NCBI RefSeq assembly: GCF_900199205.1
Contig: NZ_OBMJ01000001.1
Location: 930,001 to 994,000, forward strand
Source: Streptomyces sp. 1331.2
Lineage (GTDB): Bacteria; Actinomycetota; Actinomycetes; Streptomycetales; Streptomycetaceae
Reading direction: 5' to 3'
Length of the DNA stretch: 64,000 bases
A program made the translations under genes and the position numbers. Positions 24,758 to 32,589 of this stretch are shown in pieces. Position 1 is the first letter of the stretch; every line of letters starts with the position of its first letter. Below the pieces are notes generated by a model. The model saw only the letters and a list, made by a program, of their open reading frames with translations, ran no database searches and was not told the origin of the DNA.

Positions 24758-25324
24758 TCAGCTCGGCTGCTCTCCGGCGGGGCGTAGCCGGAGGGCCTCC
24801 GGGCGCAGCAGGGCGAGGACGGTGAGGCCGAGGATGCGCAGGTCGAGCCGGAGCGAGCGGTGCTCGACGTACCAGAGGTCGAGTTCGGCCGAGCCGCGGG
24901 GGCGGGGGCGGCCGCGGGAGTGGGGGCGGCCGTCGGAGTGGGGGTGCGGGTGGGCGTGGAGCTGGGCCCAGCCGGTCAGCCCGGGTCGTACGGTGAGGCG
25001 GGCGCGCTCCCGGCAGGAGTAGCGGAGCACCCGGTCGGGGTGGTCGGGCCGGGGGCCGATGACCCCCATCTCGCCGCGGACGACGTTCCAGAGCCTCGGC
25101 AGCTCGTCCAGGCCGGTGCGCCGTAGGAGGGCGCCGAGTCGGCCGTCCGGGCCGGTCCGGAAGCGTAGGAGCTGGAACTCGCGGCCGTGCCGCCCGGTCC
25201 GGGTCTGCCGCTCCAGTATTGGGCCGCCGGTGGTGCAGCGCAGCAGGGCCGCGATCAGCAGGGCCAGCGGCAGCGCGACGATCGCGGCCAGGGCGGCGAC
25301 GGAGAGGTCGCCACCGCGTTTCAT
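24758..25324 (-). CDS. bacterial sugar transferase (monotopic phosphoglycosyl transferase)
   Basis: 188-residue PF02397-type enzyme, which transfers a sugar-1-phosphate to undecaprenyl phosphate to begin exopolysaccharide or glycan assembly. The N-terminal membrane helix is A-A-L-A-A-I-V-A-L-P-L-A-L-L-I-A-A-L-L (residues 10-28). Then come G-P-I-L-E-R-Q-T-R-T-G, F-R-T, L-D-E-L-P-R-L-W-N-V-V-R-G-E-M-G-V-I-G-P-R-P and R-P-G-L-T-G-W-A-Q, all catalytic-domain hallmarks. A His/Arg/Gly/Pro-rich insert (about residues 123-146) interrupts the usual text before L-D-L-W-Y-V-E-H-R-S. The substrate sugar is unknown. No polysaccharide operon follows. Confidence 0.88.
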   Translation of the reverse strand: MKRGGDLSVAALAAIVALPLALLIAALLRCTTGGPILERQTRTGRHGREFQLLRFRTGPDGRLGALLRRTGLDELPRLWNVVRGEMGVIGPRPDHPDRVLRYSCRERARLTVRPGLTGWAQLHAHPHPHSDGRPHSRGRPRPRGSAELDLWYVEHRSLRLDLRILGLTVLALLRPEALRLRPAGEQPS

Positions 25325-25400
25325 GAGGCGGACACGGCAAATTCCGGTCTACTGCCCATCACTCCCCCTCCACGGCGCTTCGAGTCGGAAGAACGCATTC

Positions 25401-25430
25401 ACAGTATGGGTCGCGATGAAGCCGCCGTAA
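25401..25430 (-). promoter_or_regulatory. promoter of the sugar transferase gene
   Basis: On the minus strand -35 TTACGG (25425-25430), 18 bp, -10 TACTGT (25401-25406), giving about a 70-nt leader. The surrounding 200 bp are distinctly AT-richer than the genes, as expected of a regulatory region. Confidence 0.6.
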
Positions 25431-25601
25431 CGGAATGGCGAAAGAAGGACGGCCGAGATTGTCCGACAGGACGATATTCGGTCGGTCTGACCAATTTCGC
25501 TCGATCTGCCGTTTTGAAATGCCGAGCGTGATCGACATAAGGGGCCTGCCCGCGGCCTCCGGTCCCCACCCGACCGCGCGCTGCCCGCCGCCCACTCGCC
25601 G

Positions 25602-25874
25602 CTAGAGCGCGGCGCGGCGCCGATCGCGGAAGAGGCCGACGGCGATCCGGCCGAGCAGCAGGACGCCCGCCGCCAGGCAGCCGGCCACCGCCATCGCCCA
25701 CGCCGGACCGTCATTGTCGGGGACGATCACGGCGACGACGATGCCCGCAGCCAGGCAGGCCACGCCCACCACGGCGAGCGGAAGCTGGTGGGTCACCAGG
25801 GCTCCGCCACTGCACGCGCGCGCCATCCGGGAGGCGCCGTGCACGTGAAAGGGGTCACGGTCCGCATCTGCCAT
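25602..25874 (-). CDS. small two-span membrane protein
   Basis: 90-residue hypothetical protein with two hydrophobic segments (about residues 30-50 and 58-78) and a basic C-terminus (F-R-D-R-R-R-A-A-L). The N-terminal 25 residues are polar with H-V-H. No family recognised. The ATG lies 6 nt after TACCTT, without Shine-Dalgarno, suggesting a leaderless mRNA. Confidence 0.6.
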   Translation of the reverse strand: MADADRDPFHVHGASRMARACSGGALVTHQLPLAVVGVACLAAGIVVAVIVPDNDGPAWAMAVAGCLAAGVLLLGRIAVGLFRDRRRAAL

Positions 25875-26225
25875 GAGCCCAAGGTACCCCGGGCCGACCC
25901 GGGGGGCAGCCCGCAGGGAGTGAGGGATCCGCCACCCTCTGCAATCGGCGGATCAAGGCCGACCAGGAGGCACCCGAGGACCTCCGGATGCGCATTCCGG
26001 CTCCACAATCAGTCCACGAAAAATCCTCGTCCCCCCGGTACAACCATCGCCGCGGTGCAGCGGTCTCAATGGCATTGAGTGATCCAGGAGCCGTTCGAGG
26101 GACGGGTGCGAATCCCCCACCGAGAACAGGAAAATCCAGGGACGGAGCCGCCGCTCCCTGGAGTCGGAGGCCGGGCTCCGTCCTCCGGCGGTACCGCCAC
26201 GCCGCTCGGCGAACGAGGGGGAACC
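25875..26225 (+). other. 5' region of the deacetylase gene with inverted repeats
   Basis: About 350 bp. It contains the inverted repeat CTCAATG-G-CATTGAG (26065-26079), a possible operator, and a 9-bp hairpin GGACGGAGC (26140-26148) / GCTCCGTCC (26175-26183) in the presumed leader. The long in-frame extension upstream of the deacetylase start is judged untranslated. Confidence 0.5.
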
Positions 26226-27383
26226 GTGCCGCAGTCCCAGTCCGCACCATCGATCTCCACGGCCCGCGCCAGGCCCGTTCCCGGCGTGCGCGCGCTGCCA
26301 TCGCCCGCCGGGTGGGCGGCGGACCGTCAGAACGGGAACCGACGCGACGGCCGGCACGACGCCGGCCGACACGACTCCGGTCGGCACGATGCCGGCCGAC
26401 ACGAGCCTGGTCGGCACGACGGGAGTCGGTACGGCGGGGGCCGTCACCGTCTGCCCTGCGAGGCGGAGCAGCAGGACGCTCGGGGCGAATGGCTGCGGTT
26501 CGCCCCCGTCCAGCCGCTGTTCCGGGCCCGGGCCGCCCAGCGCCTCGCCGTGCTCGCGTACCACGGGGTGACCGACCACCGGTCGTTCGGCGCCCAGCTC
26601 GACCGGCTCCAGCGGCTGGCCACCCCGGTCTCGCTCACCGCCGTCCTCCAGGCCGTGACCGAGCAACGGCCGCTGCCGCCCAGGAGCGTCCTGGTCACCT
26701 TCGACGACGCCGACCGGAGCGTCCTCACCCACGCCCTGCCCGCCCTCGACGCCCGTGGCATTCCGGCCACCGCCTTCGTCATCTCGGAGCTCATCGGCAC
26801 CGAGCGGCCGTTCTGGTGGCACGAGGCCGACTTCCTCGCCCGGCACGGGGGCCGGGCCCGGTCGCTCGACTGCGGGCACCCGTCCCAGCTGCTCCGCCGG
26901 CTCAAGGCGATGCCCGACCCGGACCGCCGGCGCAGCCTGCACGAACTGCGGGTCAGCGCCGACCGCCGGCCACCCAGCCAGGAGCAGCTCACCCCCGCCG
27001 ACCTCCTGTCCCTGCGGGACGGAGGCGTCGCCGTCGGCAACCACACCCAGGGGCACCCGTGTCTCGGGCGCTGCGACGACGAAACCGTCCGCACCGAGAT
27101 CACCGGCGCCCACGAGGCCCTCACCCGCTGGCTGGGCGAACCCCCGATCGCCTTCGCCTACCCGGACGGCGGCCACGACGCCCGCGCCGAAGCCGTCCTG
27201 CAGGAACTCGGCTACCGCCTCGGGTTCCTCTCCGACCACCGCCTCGGCCCCCGCCTGCCCTCCCATCCCCTCCAGATCAGCCGCCTCCAGGTCGACTCCA
27301 CGACCACCACCCGCCGCTTCGACACCATCCTGTCCGGCCTCGAACCCGCCTACCGCCGCTGGCGGCGCCAAGCAGTCGCATGA
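26226..27383 (+). CDS. polysaccharide deacetylase (NodB) family protein
   Basis: 385-residue carbohydrate-esterase-4-like protein. Motif 1 is L-V-T-F-D-D-A-D (the usual T-F-D-D-G with Gly changed to Ala); motif 2, the metal-binding H-(S/T)-x-x-H, is N-H-T-Q-G-H; the later A-Y-P-D-G-G corresponds to the R/Y-P-x-G region. An F-R-A-R-A-A-Q-R-L-A-V-L-A-Y-H-G-V start to the catalytic domain is typical. The N-terminal 95 residues hold five G-R-H-(D/E)-x repeats from a 15-bp DNA repeat (about 26348-26425). The GTG is chosen for GAGGGGGAACC directly before it. No signal peptide is visible, so a cytoplasmic or glycan-precursor role is possible. Confidence 0.82.
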   Translation: MPQSQSAPSISTARARPVPGVRALPSPAGWAADRQNGNRRDGRHDAGRHDSGRHDAGRHEPGRHDGSRYGGGRHRLPCEAEQQDARGEWLRFAPVQPLFRARAAQRLAVLAYHGVTDHRSFGAQLDRLQRLATPVSLTAVLQAVTEQRPLPPRSVLVTFDDADRSVLTHALPALDARGIPATAFVISELIGTERPFWWHEADFLARHGGRARSLDCGHPSQLLRRLKAMPDPDRRRSLHELRVSADRRPPSQEQLTPADLLSLRDGGVAVGNHTQGHPCLGRCDDETVRTEITGAHEALTRWLGEPPIAFAYPDGGHDARAEAVLQELGYRLGFLSDHRLGPRLPSHPLQISRLQVDSTTTTRRFDTILSGLEPAYRRWRRQAVA

Positions 27384-27390
27384 CCGCCCG

Positions 27391-27425
27391 CGCGTGGGAA
27401 GTCGGCCCGCCCGACTTCCCACGCG
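27391..27425 (+). terminator. hairpin terminator, member of GGAAGTCGG family
   Basis: Perfect 15-bp stem (CGCGTGGGAAGTCGG and complement) with a 5-nt loop, 8 bp after the deacetylase stop. Confidence 0.85.
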
Positions 27426-27897
27426 TGCCTTGCAGACACTCGCCGTGCCTCCACGGCACGGGAGCGGGGATCGGCAACGGACAAAGGCGGGAAAGCGGTT
27501 TCCCCTCGGTCAGAGGTATCTACGCGAATGGCTCAGGCGAGTTGCCGCTCTCGTGCACCGGAACGTGCACAGGAAGTCGACCCAGCCGGCTTCCTGTGCA
27601 CGCCCGGCGGGCAGGCCAGGGGCATCTACGCGGGTAGACGGCCCTGCTCCTGGTACTCAGCACAGGAAGTCGGATGGGCCGACTTCTCCGTCGCAGGGGC
27701 AGCCGGGGCGGGCCGTCGGCGCCGTCCTTGAATCCACGGAATGATTCCACGGAAAATCGCGCTGTTCGATCCCGCGGTTTATTTGCCGCGCCGCGCCGAG
27801 CCGGCACCCACACGCGGATCGGAATGGGCTTCGGGCCCGGAAATCCGGACGGTGACGTCCGAATCCGATGCGGTGCGGTCGGCCGGACTGCCCGGGC
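27426..27897. repeat. intergenic DNA with two more GGAAGTCGG hairpins
   Basis: About 470 bp without a convincing gene. One hairpin has 12-bp perfect arms GTGCACAGGAAG (27565-27576) and its complement (27590-27601); a second is GGAAGTCGG (27665-27673) with CCGACTTCT (27679-27687). Both resemble the terminator at 27391. A near-repeat GG(T/C)ATCTACGCG lies before each (about 27525 and 27620). The part from 27720 to 27897 is AT-richer and featureless. Confidence 0.65.
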
Positions 27898-28668
27898 TCA
27901 GCCGATGAGGGTGGCCAGCGCGTTGCCCTGCGGGTAGAGGGCGGCGGCCGGGGGGAGTACGGCGGGGGCGCCGGCGTGGAGCACGGTGAGCGTGCCGGTC
28001 CCGGTGCGGGTGGGGTCGCCGATGCGGCGCAGGGCCTGGGCGGCGACGGCGTCGGCGGAGCCGTACAGGGTGAGCGCCGGGGAGGCGGTGGGGGCGACGG
28101 CGGCGCGGATGAGGTCGGCGACCAGTTCGTAGTGGGTGCAGCCGAGCACGATGGCGTCGGTGCCGGCCGGCGTACGGGCCGCCGCGTCGGCGATCGCGGC
28201 CGCGATGCCGTCCTCGTCGCCGTGATCCACGGCGTCCGCGAGGCCCGGGCAGGCGACCTCGGTGATGTCCGCCGTCCCACCGAAGTCGCGGATCAGCCCG
28301 CGCTGATAGGCGCTTCCGGTGGTGGCCGGGGTCGCCCAGATGGCGACCCGGCCGCCCTGTGCGGCGGCGGGCTTGATGGCCGGGACGGTGCCGATGACCG
28401 GCAGCCCGGGCTCCAGCTCGGCGCGGAGGGCCGCGAGCGCGTGGACGGAGGCCGTGTTGCAGGCGACCACCAGCACGTCGGGTTCGAGCGCGGCGGCGGC
28501 TCGGCAGCAACCGAGGGCCAGCTCGGTGACCTCTTCGGGCGTCCGCGGGCCCCACGGCATCGAAGCGGGGTTGGAGGACAGCACCAGGTCGGCGTCCGGG
28601 CGCAGCTTCCGAACGGCGGCGGCGGCGGCCAACAGGCCGATTCCGGAGTCCATCAGTGCGATCTTCAC
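27898..28668 (-). CDS. aspartate/glutamate racemase family protein
   Basis: 256-residue MurI-like cofactor-independent racemase. Both catalytic Cys regions are present: V-A-C-N-T-A-S near residue 68 and L-G-C-T-H-Y-E-L near residue 175; the N-terminal M-D-S-G-I-G-L-L corresponds to the F-D-S-G-x-G-G-L loop of glutamate racemases. It is divergent enough from MurI text (no second Gly in the loop) that I do not call it murI. GTG start, with TAAAGT 8 nt upstream and no Shine-Dalgarno, suggesting a leaderless mRNA. Divergent from the HpnB-like gene, 57 bp apart. Confidence 0.82.
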   Translation of the reverse strand: MKIALMDSGIGLLAAAAAVRKLRPDADLVLSSNPASMPWGPRTPEEVTELALGCCRAAAALEPDVLVVACNTASVHALAALRAELEPGLPVIGTVPAIKPAAAQGGRVAIWATPATTGSAYQRGLIRDFGGTADITEVACPGLADAVDHGDEDGIAAAIADAAARTPAGTDAIVLGCTHYELVADLIRAAVAPTASPALTLYGSADAVAAQALRRIGDPTRTGTGTLTVLHAGAPAVLPPAAALYPQGNALATLIG

Positions 28669-28725
28669 GGCTCAAGACTTTAGTCGATCCGCCCGTGCGG
28701 CCCCGTTCTGCGGCAGACTGCCGGG

Positions 28726-29874
28726 GTGACCGTCCTGCTCTGGATCGCCGCGTTCTCCCTGCTGGTGTGGCTCTGGCTGGCGTGCTGCCACGGTCTGTTC
28801 TGGCGCACCGACGTCCGGCTGCCGCCACGCCGCCCGCCGGTGCGCTGGCCGCAGGCGGCGATCGTGGTGCCGGCCCGGGACGAGGCGGCGGTGCTGCCGG
28901 TGAGCCTGCCGACGCTGCTGGCGCAGAAGTACCCGGGCCGGGCGCGGGTGATCCTGGTGGACGACCACAGCTCGGACGGCACCGGTGCGCTGGCGGCCGA
29001 GCTGCGGACGATGGACGGGCTGGAGCTGACGGTGACCAGCCCTCCCCCCCTGCCGCCCGGTTGGACCGGCAAGCTGTGGGCGCTGCGGCACGGGGTGGAG
29101 CTGGCCGGCCCGGACGTCGAGTACCTGCTGCTGACGGACGCGGACATCGCGCACGGCCCGGACTCGCTCGCCGATCTGGTGGCCGCGGCCGAGGGCAACG
29201 GCCTGGACCTGGTGTCGCAGATGGCCCGGCTGCGGGTGGCGACCGGCTGGGAGCGGCTGATCGTGCCGGCCTTCGTGTACTTCTTCGCCCAGCTGTACCC
29301 CTTCCGGTGGAGCAACCGCCCCGGCACCCGGACGGCGGCGGCGGCGGGCGGCTGCTCGCTGGTGCGGCGCGAGGCGCTGGAGCGGGCGGGCGGGGTGGCG
29401 GCGATCCGGGGTGCGGTGATCGACGACGTGTCGCTGGCCAGGGCGGTGAAGTCCACCGGGGGGCGGACCTGGCTGGGTCTGGCCGAGGAGGTGGACAGCG
29501 TCCGGCCGTACGCACGCTTGGGTCAGTTGTGGCGAATGGTGTCGCGTAGCGCGTACGCCCAGCTCAGGCACTCGCCGCTGCTGCTGCTCGGGACGGTGCT
29601 GGGGCTGGCGCTGGTGTACCTGGTGCCGCCGGTGGCGTCGGTGGCCGGGCTGGTGGCGGGGGCACCCTGGGTGGCGGCGGCGGGCGGGGCGGCGTGGGCG
29701 CTGATGGCGGGCACGTACCTGCCGATGGTCCGGTACTACGGGCAGCCGGCTCCGGCCGTGCTGCTGCTGCCGTTCACGGCGGGGATGTACCTGCTGATGA
29801 CGGTCGACTCGGCGGTGCAGCACTGGCGCGGCCGGGGCGCGGCGTGGAAGGGCCGGACCTACTCGCGGGCGTGA
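28726..29874 (+). CDS. hpnB: HpnB-type glycosyltransferase family 2
   Basis: 382-residue membrane glycosyltransferase of the hopene-associated HpnB family. An N-terminal anchor (residues 3-22) precedes the GT2 core: I-V-V-P-A-R-D-E-A-A-V-L-P, V-D-D-H-S-S-D-G-T-G, L-L-L-T-D-A-D-I-A-H (DxD), G-W-T-G-K-L-W-A-L and D-D-V-S-L-A-R-A-V-K. Two or three C-terminal spans follow A-Q-L-R-H-S-P-L-L-L. No squalene-hopene cyclase or other hpn gene is nearby, so a hopanoid role is only a family inference. GTG start; translation signals are weak. Confidence 0.82.
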   Translation: MTVLLWIAAFSLLVWLWLACCHGLFWRTDVRLPPRRPPVRWPQAAIVVPARDEAAVLPVSLPTLLAQKYPGRARVILVDDHSSDGTGALAAELRTMDGLELTVTSPPPLPPGWTGKLWALRHGVELAGPDVEYLLLTDADIAHGPDSLADLVAAAEGNGLDLVSQMARLRVATGWERLIVPAFVYFFAQLYPFRWSNRPGTRTAAAAGGCSLVRREALERAGGVAAIRGAVIDDVSLARAVKSTGGRTWLGLAEEVDSVRPYARLGQLWRMVSRSAYAQLRHSPLLLLGTVLGLALVYLVPPVASVAGLVAGAPWVAAAGGAAWALMAGTYLPMVRYYGQPAPAVLLLPFTAGMYLLMTVDSAVQHWRGRGAAWKGRTYSRA

Positions 29875-29974
29875 CCCCGGCACGTGCGCGGGGCGTGACG
29901 CCCGCACCCGCCCGGCGTCCCCGCGATCCGGGAATTCCCCGGCGCGGCGGGCCGGCCCGATCCATACTGCTCGG

Positions 29975-30775
29975 ATGGACCGTCAGCAGATCTCCCGTCT
30001 CGCCCATGCCCACCGTCCGGTCGCGGCGCCGCTGGCGGACGACTCGGTGGCCCGCCTGCTGGACCGCGCGACGGCCCGGGCTTCGGGCCCGGCGACGCAG
30101 GGAGGGGCGGCGGCTCCGGCGGCGCAGGGACGGACTGCACCGGGACGGGTGCTGGACCTCGGCTGCGGCGAGGGGGCCTGGCTGCTCCGGACGCTGGCCG
30201 CGAACCCGCGCTGGCAGGCGGTCGGGGTGGACCTGGACGCCGCGGCGCTGACCCGGGCCCGGGAGAGCGCGACGGCGCTCGGGGTCGAGCGCCGAATCGG
30301 CCTGCACCACCTGGACGTACGGGAGTTCACCACGAAGGAGCCGTTCGACCTGGTGCTGTGCGTCGGTTCCACCCACGCCTTCGGCGGGCTGCTGCCGACG
30401 CTCGCCGCGGCCCGCGAACTCCTCGCCCCGGGTGGCCGGTTGCTGGTCGGTGAGGGCTTCTGGCAGCGCGAGCCGTCCCGGGCGGCGCTGGAGGGGCTGG
30501 GCGCCACCCGGGACGAGCTGGCGGACCTGGCGGAGACCACCGACCGGGTCCGAACGGACGGCTGGACACCGGTCTACGGGCACGTCAGCACGGAACAGGA
30601 GTGGGACGACTACGAGTTCTCCTGGACGGGCGCGCTGGCCGAGTGGGCGCTGGACCACCCCGACCACCCCGACGCGGCGACCGCCCGGGAGGCCGCGGAC
30701 CGGCACCGCACGGAGTGGCTGCACGGCTACCGGGGGACGCTCGGCTTCGTCACGTATCTGTTGCGACGCGACTGA
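29975..30775 (+). CDS. class I SAM-dependent methyltransferase
   Basis: 266-residue methyltransferase. Motif I V-L-D-L-G-C-G-E-G-A-W-L-L (about residues 59-71), motif II acidic G-V-D-L-D-A, and F-D-L-V-L-C-V-G-S-T-H-A-F-G as motif IV. An F-W-Q-R-E-P block and a conserved W-x-x-Y-E-F-S-W segment suggest a defined small-molecule methyltransferase subgroup, substrate unknown. The ATG lies 6 nt after CATACT, so it may be leaderless. Confidence 0.85.
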   Translation: MDRQQISRLAHAHRPVAAPLADDSVARLLDRATARASGPATQGGAAAPAAQGRTAPGRVLDLGCGEGAWLLRTLAANPRWQAVGVDLDAAALTRARESATALGVERRIGLHHLDVREFTTKEPFDLVLCVGSTHAFGGLLPTLAAARELLAPGGRLLVGEGFWQREPSRAALEGLGATRDELADLAETTDRVRTDGWTPVYGHVSTEQEWDDYEFSWTGALAEWALDHPDHPDAATAREAADRHRTEWLHGYRGTLGFVTYLLRRD

Positions 30776-30793
30776 ACTCCCGCCTGGAGCAGG

Positions 30794-31669
30794 TCACTTC
30801 TGCGTGCGCGCGAGGAAGTCGTCGATCAGCGGCGCGATTTCGGGGAGCTTCTCCTCCAGCGCGAAGTGTCCGGTGTCGAACACGTGCAGCTCGGCCTCGG
30901 GCAGGTCGCGCAGGTAGGCGCGGGCGGCGGCCTCGGTGAAGAAGGGGTCGTTCCGCCCCCAGACGACCAGCGTGGGCGGCTGCTCGGCGCGCAGCCAGGC
31001 CTGCCAGGCGGGGTAGAGCTCGACGTTGGAGAAGTAGTCGAGGGCGAGCTCGACCTGGATGTCCTTGCGGCCGGGCAGATCGAGGACGTGCTGGTCGAGC
31101 GTCCAGCCGTCGGGGGCGACCAGGCTCGGGTCGCCGGTGCCGCCCTCGTACTGGCTGCGGGTGACGTCCAGGGTGAGGATCGAGCGGGCGACCTCCTCCG
31201 CGCCCGGGACACCGCGCCGGTTGGCGATGAACTCCCTTGCCTGGTCGGAGAGTCCCTCCTGGTAGGCGTTGCCGTTCTGGACCACGAGGCCGGTGATCCA
31301 CTCCGGGTGGCGGGTGGCGAGCCGCAGGCCGACGGGGGCGCCGAAGTCGAAGACGTAGAGGGCGAAGCGGTCGAGGCCGAGGGCGAGGCAGAAGCCCTCG
31401 ATGACGTCGGCGAGGGTGTCGAAGCGGTACGTGAAGGCGTCGGGCGCGGGGCTGTCGCTGTGGCCGAAGCCCGGATAGTCGGGGGCTATCAGGCGGTAGC
31501 GGGTGCCGAGCGCGTCGAGCAGCCGGGCGTACTGGTGCGAGGCCGAGGGGAAGCCGTGCAGCAGCAGGAGAACGGGGGCGTCGGCCGGGCCGCTCTCGCG
31601 GTAGAAGATGCGCAGACCGTCGACGTCGACGTGGCGGTGGTGGACGTGCGGGATCGTCAGCTCGCTCAT
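30794..31669 (-). CDS. alpha/beta hydrolase with Asp nucleophile (haloalkane dehalogenase/epoxide hydrolase-like)
   Basis: 291-residue hydrolase. L-L-L-H-G-F-P-S-A-S-H-Q-Y supplies the oxyanion site; the nucleophile elbow reads Y-V-F-D-F-G-A-P-V-G, with Asp instead of Ser, as in dehalogenases and epoxide hydrolases; W-G-R-N-D-P-F-F carries the acid; D-T-G-H-F-A-L-E-E the catalytic His. The start at 31669 is preferred over the ATG at 31678 because the latter would overlap the -10 region. The promoter carries an AACCGGTT palindrome, suggesting control by a small-molecule-responsive repressor. Real substrate unknown. Confidence 0.85.
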   Translation of the reverse strand: MSELTIPHVHHRHVDVDGLRIFYRESGPADAPVLLLLHGFPSASHQYARLLDALGTRYRLIAPDYPGFGHSDSPAPDAFTYRFDTLADVIEGFCLALGLDRFALYVFDFGAPVGLRLATRHPEWITGLVVQNGNAYQEGLSDQAREFIANRRGVPGAEEVARSILTLDVTRSQYEGGTGDPSLVAPDGWTLDQHVLDLPGRKDIQVELALDYFSNVELYPAWQAWLRAEQPPTLVVWGRNDPFFTEAAARAYLRDLPEAELHVFDTGHFALEEKLPEIAPLIDDFLARTQK

Positions 31670-31670
31670 G

Positions 31671-31704
31671 CTAACCATTAAACAGCATTGAACCGGTTAG
31701 GCAA
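31671..31704 (-). promoter_or_regulatory. promoter with palindromic element
   Basis: On the minus strand -35 TTGCCT (31699-31704), 18 bp, -10 TAATGG (31675-31680), five nt before the ATG. An 8-bp palindrome AACCGGTT (31691-31698) sits in the spacer, and CTAACC (31671-31676) mirrors GGTTAG (31695-31700). Confidence 0.6.
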
Positions 31705-31793
31705 GGGCACCTGCCCTGCGCGGCCGGGTAGGCCGGGCAGGGCGGGCACGAGCGAGCTGACTCGTCGCCATGAAGGCCACAGGGGCGGATGGT

Positions 31794-32468
31794 TCAGTCC
31801 TTCTTCAGCTGCTCCTGCTGCACCAGGTGGTCGAGCACCTCGGGCATCGCCTCGACACCGCCCGCCTTGGTCGGCGAAGTCCGGTACTCGCCCTGGACGA
31901 TGACCGTCGGCAGCTCGTCGATGCCGTAGCGGACGAACGCGGCGGCGGCGTCGTCGACCGACTGGCGCACCTCGGCGGAACGGTAGGCCTGGCGGAAGAG
32001 TTGGGCGTCGACGCCGTGGCGGGCCGCCCAATCGGTGGAGGCGGCCTCGGTGGTGAGGTCCACCCGGTCGTTGTGGATGGCGCGGAAGACGCCGGTCTGC
32101 AGGCGGTCGACCAGGCCCAGGTGCTCCAGCGTGAAGTACATCCGTGCGTGGCCGCGCTGCACCGTCTCCTCCGGGCTGCCCGGCCAGATCGCCGGGATGC
32201 GGCGCAGCTCGACGTCGGCGCGGTGCTTCTCGGCCCAGGCCTGCAGGGGCTGTTCGAACGCCTGGGAGTGGCCGCAGTCGTACCAGAAGAACTCGATCGC
32301 CTCGGTCCGGACGCTCTCGCGCACCGGTTGCGGATGGTCGAGCCTGACGAACTGGGCGCCCTCGGGAGGCGGTTGGTGGGACAGTGCGCCGGCCTGGACG
32401 GGGGACGCGGCGATCCCGGCGGCGACGGCGAGCAGGACGGTGGACCGCAGCAGCGACTTCGAGTTCAC
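31794..32468 (-). CDS. exported DsbA-like protein with C-G-H-S site
   Basis: 224-residue thioredoxin-fold protein. A signal peptide (residues 1-26, hydrophobic core L-L-A-V-A-A-G-I-A-A) directs export. The DsbA active-site region reads E-F-F-W-Y-D-C65-G-H-S68, where DsbA enzymes have C-P-H-C; the second Cys is replaced by Ser. The cis-Pro loop (E-L-P-T-V-I-V) is intact, and R-I-P-A-I-W-P-G-S plus the helical insertion match DsbA layout. Loss of the resolving Cys favours an isomerase, a mixed-disulfide trap or a chaperone role over oxidase activity. GTG start, weak translation signals. Confidence 0.8.
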   Translation of the reverse strand: MNSKSLLRSTVLLAVAAGIAASPVQAGALSHQPPPEGAQFVRLDHPQPVRESVRTEAIEFFWYDCGHSQAFEQPLQAWAEKHRADVELRRIPAIWPGSPEETVQRGHARMYFTLEHLGLVDRLQTGVFRAIHNDRVDLTTEAASTDWAARHGVDAQLFRQAYRSAEVRQSVDDAAAAFVRYGIDELPTVIVQGEYRTSPTKAGGVEAMPEVLDHLVQQEQLKKD

Positions 32469-32589
32469 ACCGGGAAGTGTGCTGGTGGCGGTCGGTTACC
32501 GGCGAGTCGGTCGGCGTCTGCGGGCCCGGATTCGCCCGAACGGTGTAGCAGGGCCTCCGCGTTGCCGGTCGGCATCGTGCCGTCCGGTG

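Noticed and set aside
25359-25538. 59-codon ORF before the sugar transferase
   Set aside because: No ribosome site, non-typical codon use, and it overlaps a good promoter; treated as regulatory DNA.
26060-26130. tRNA gene or fragment
   Set aside because: GGGTGCGAATCCC recalls a T-arm, but only three stem pairs form, the loop lacks TTC, and no acceptor or anticodon arm can be built.
31678-31678. ATG 9 nt upstream as start of the Asp-nucleophile hydrolase
   Set aside because: It overlaps the -10 element, so it would not be within the mRNA.
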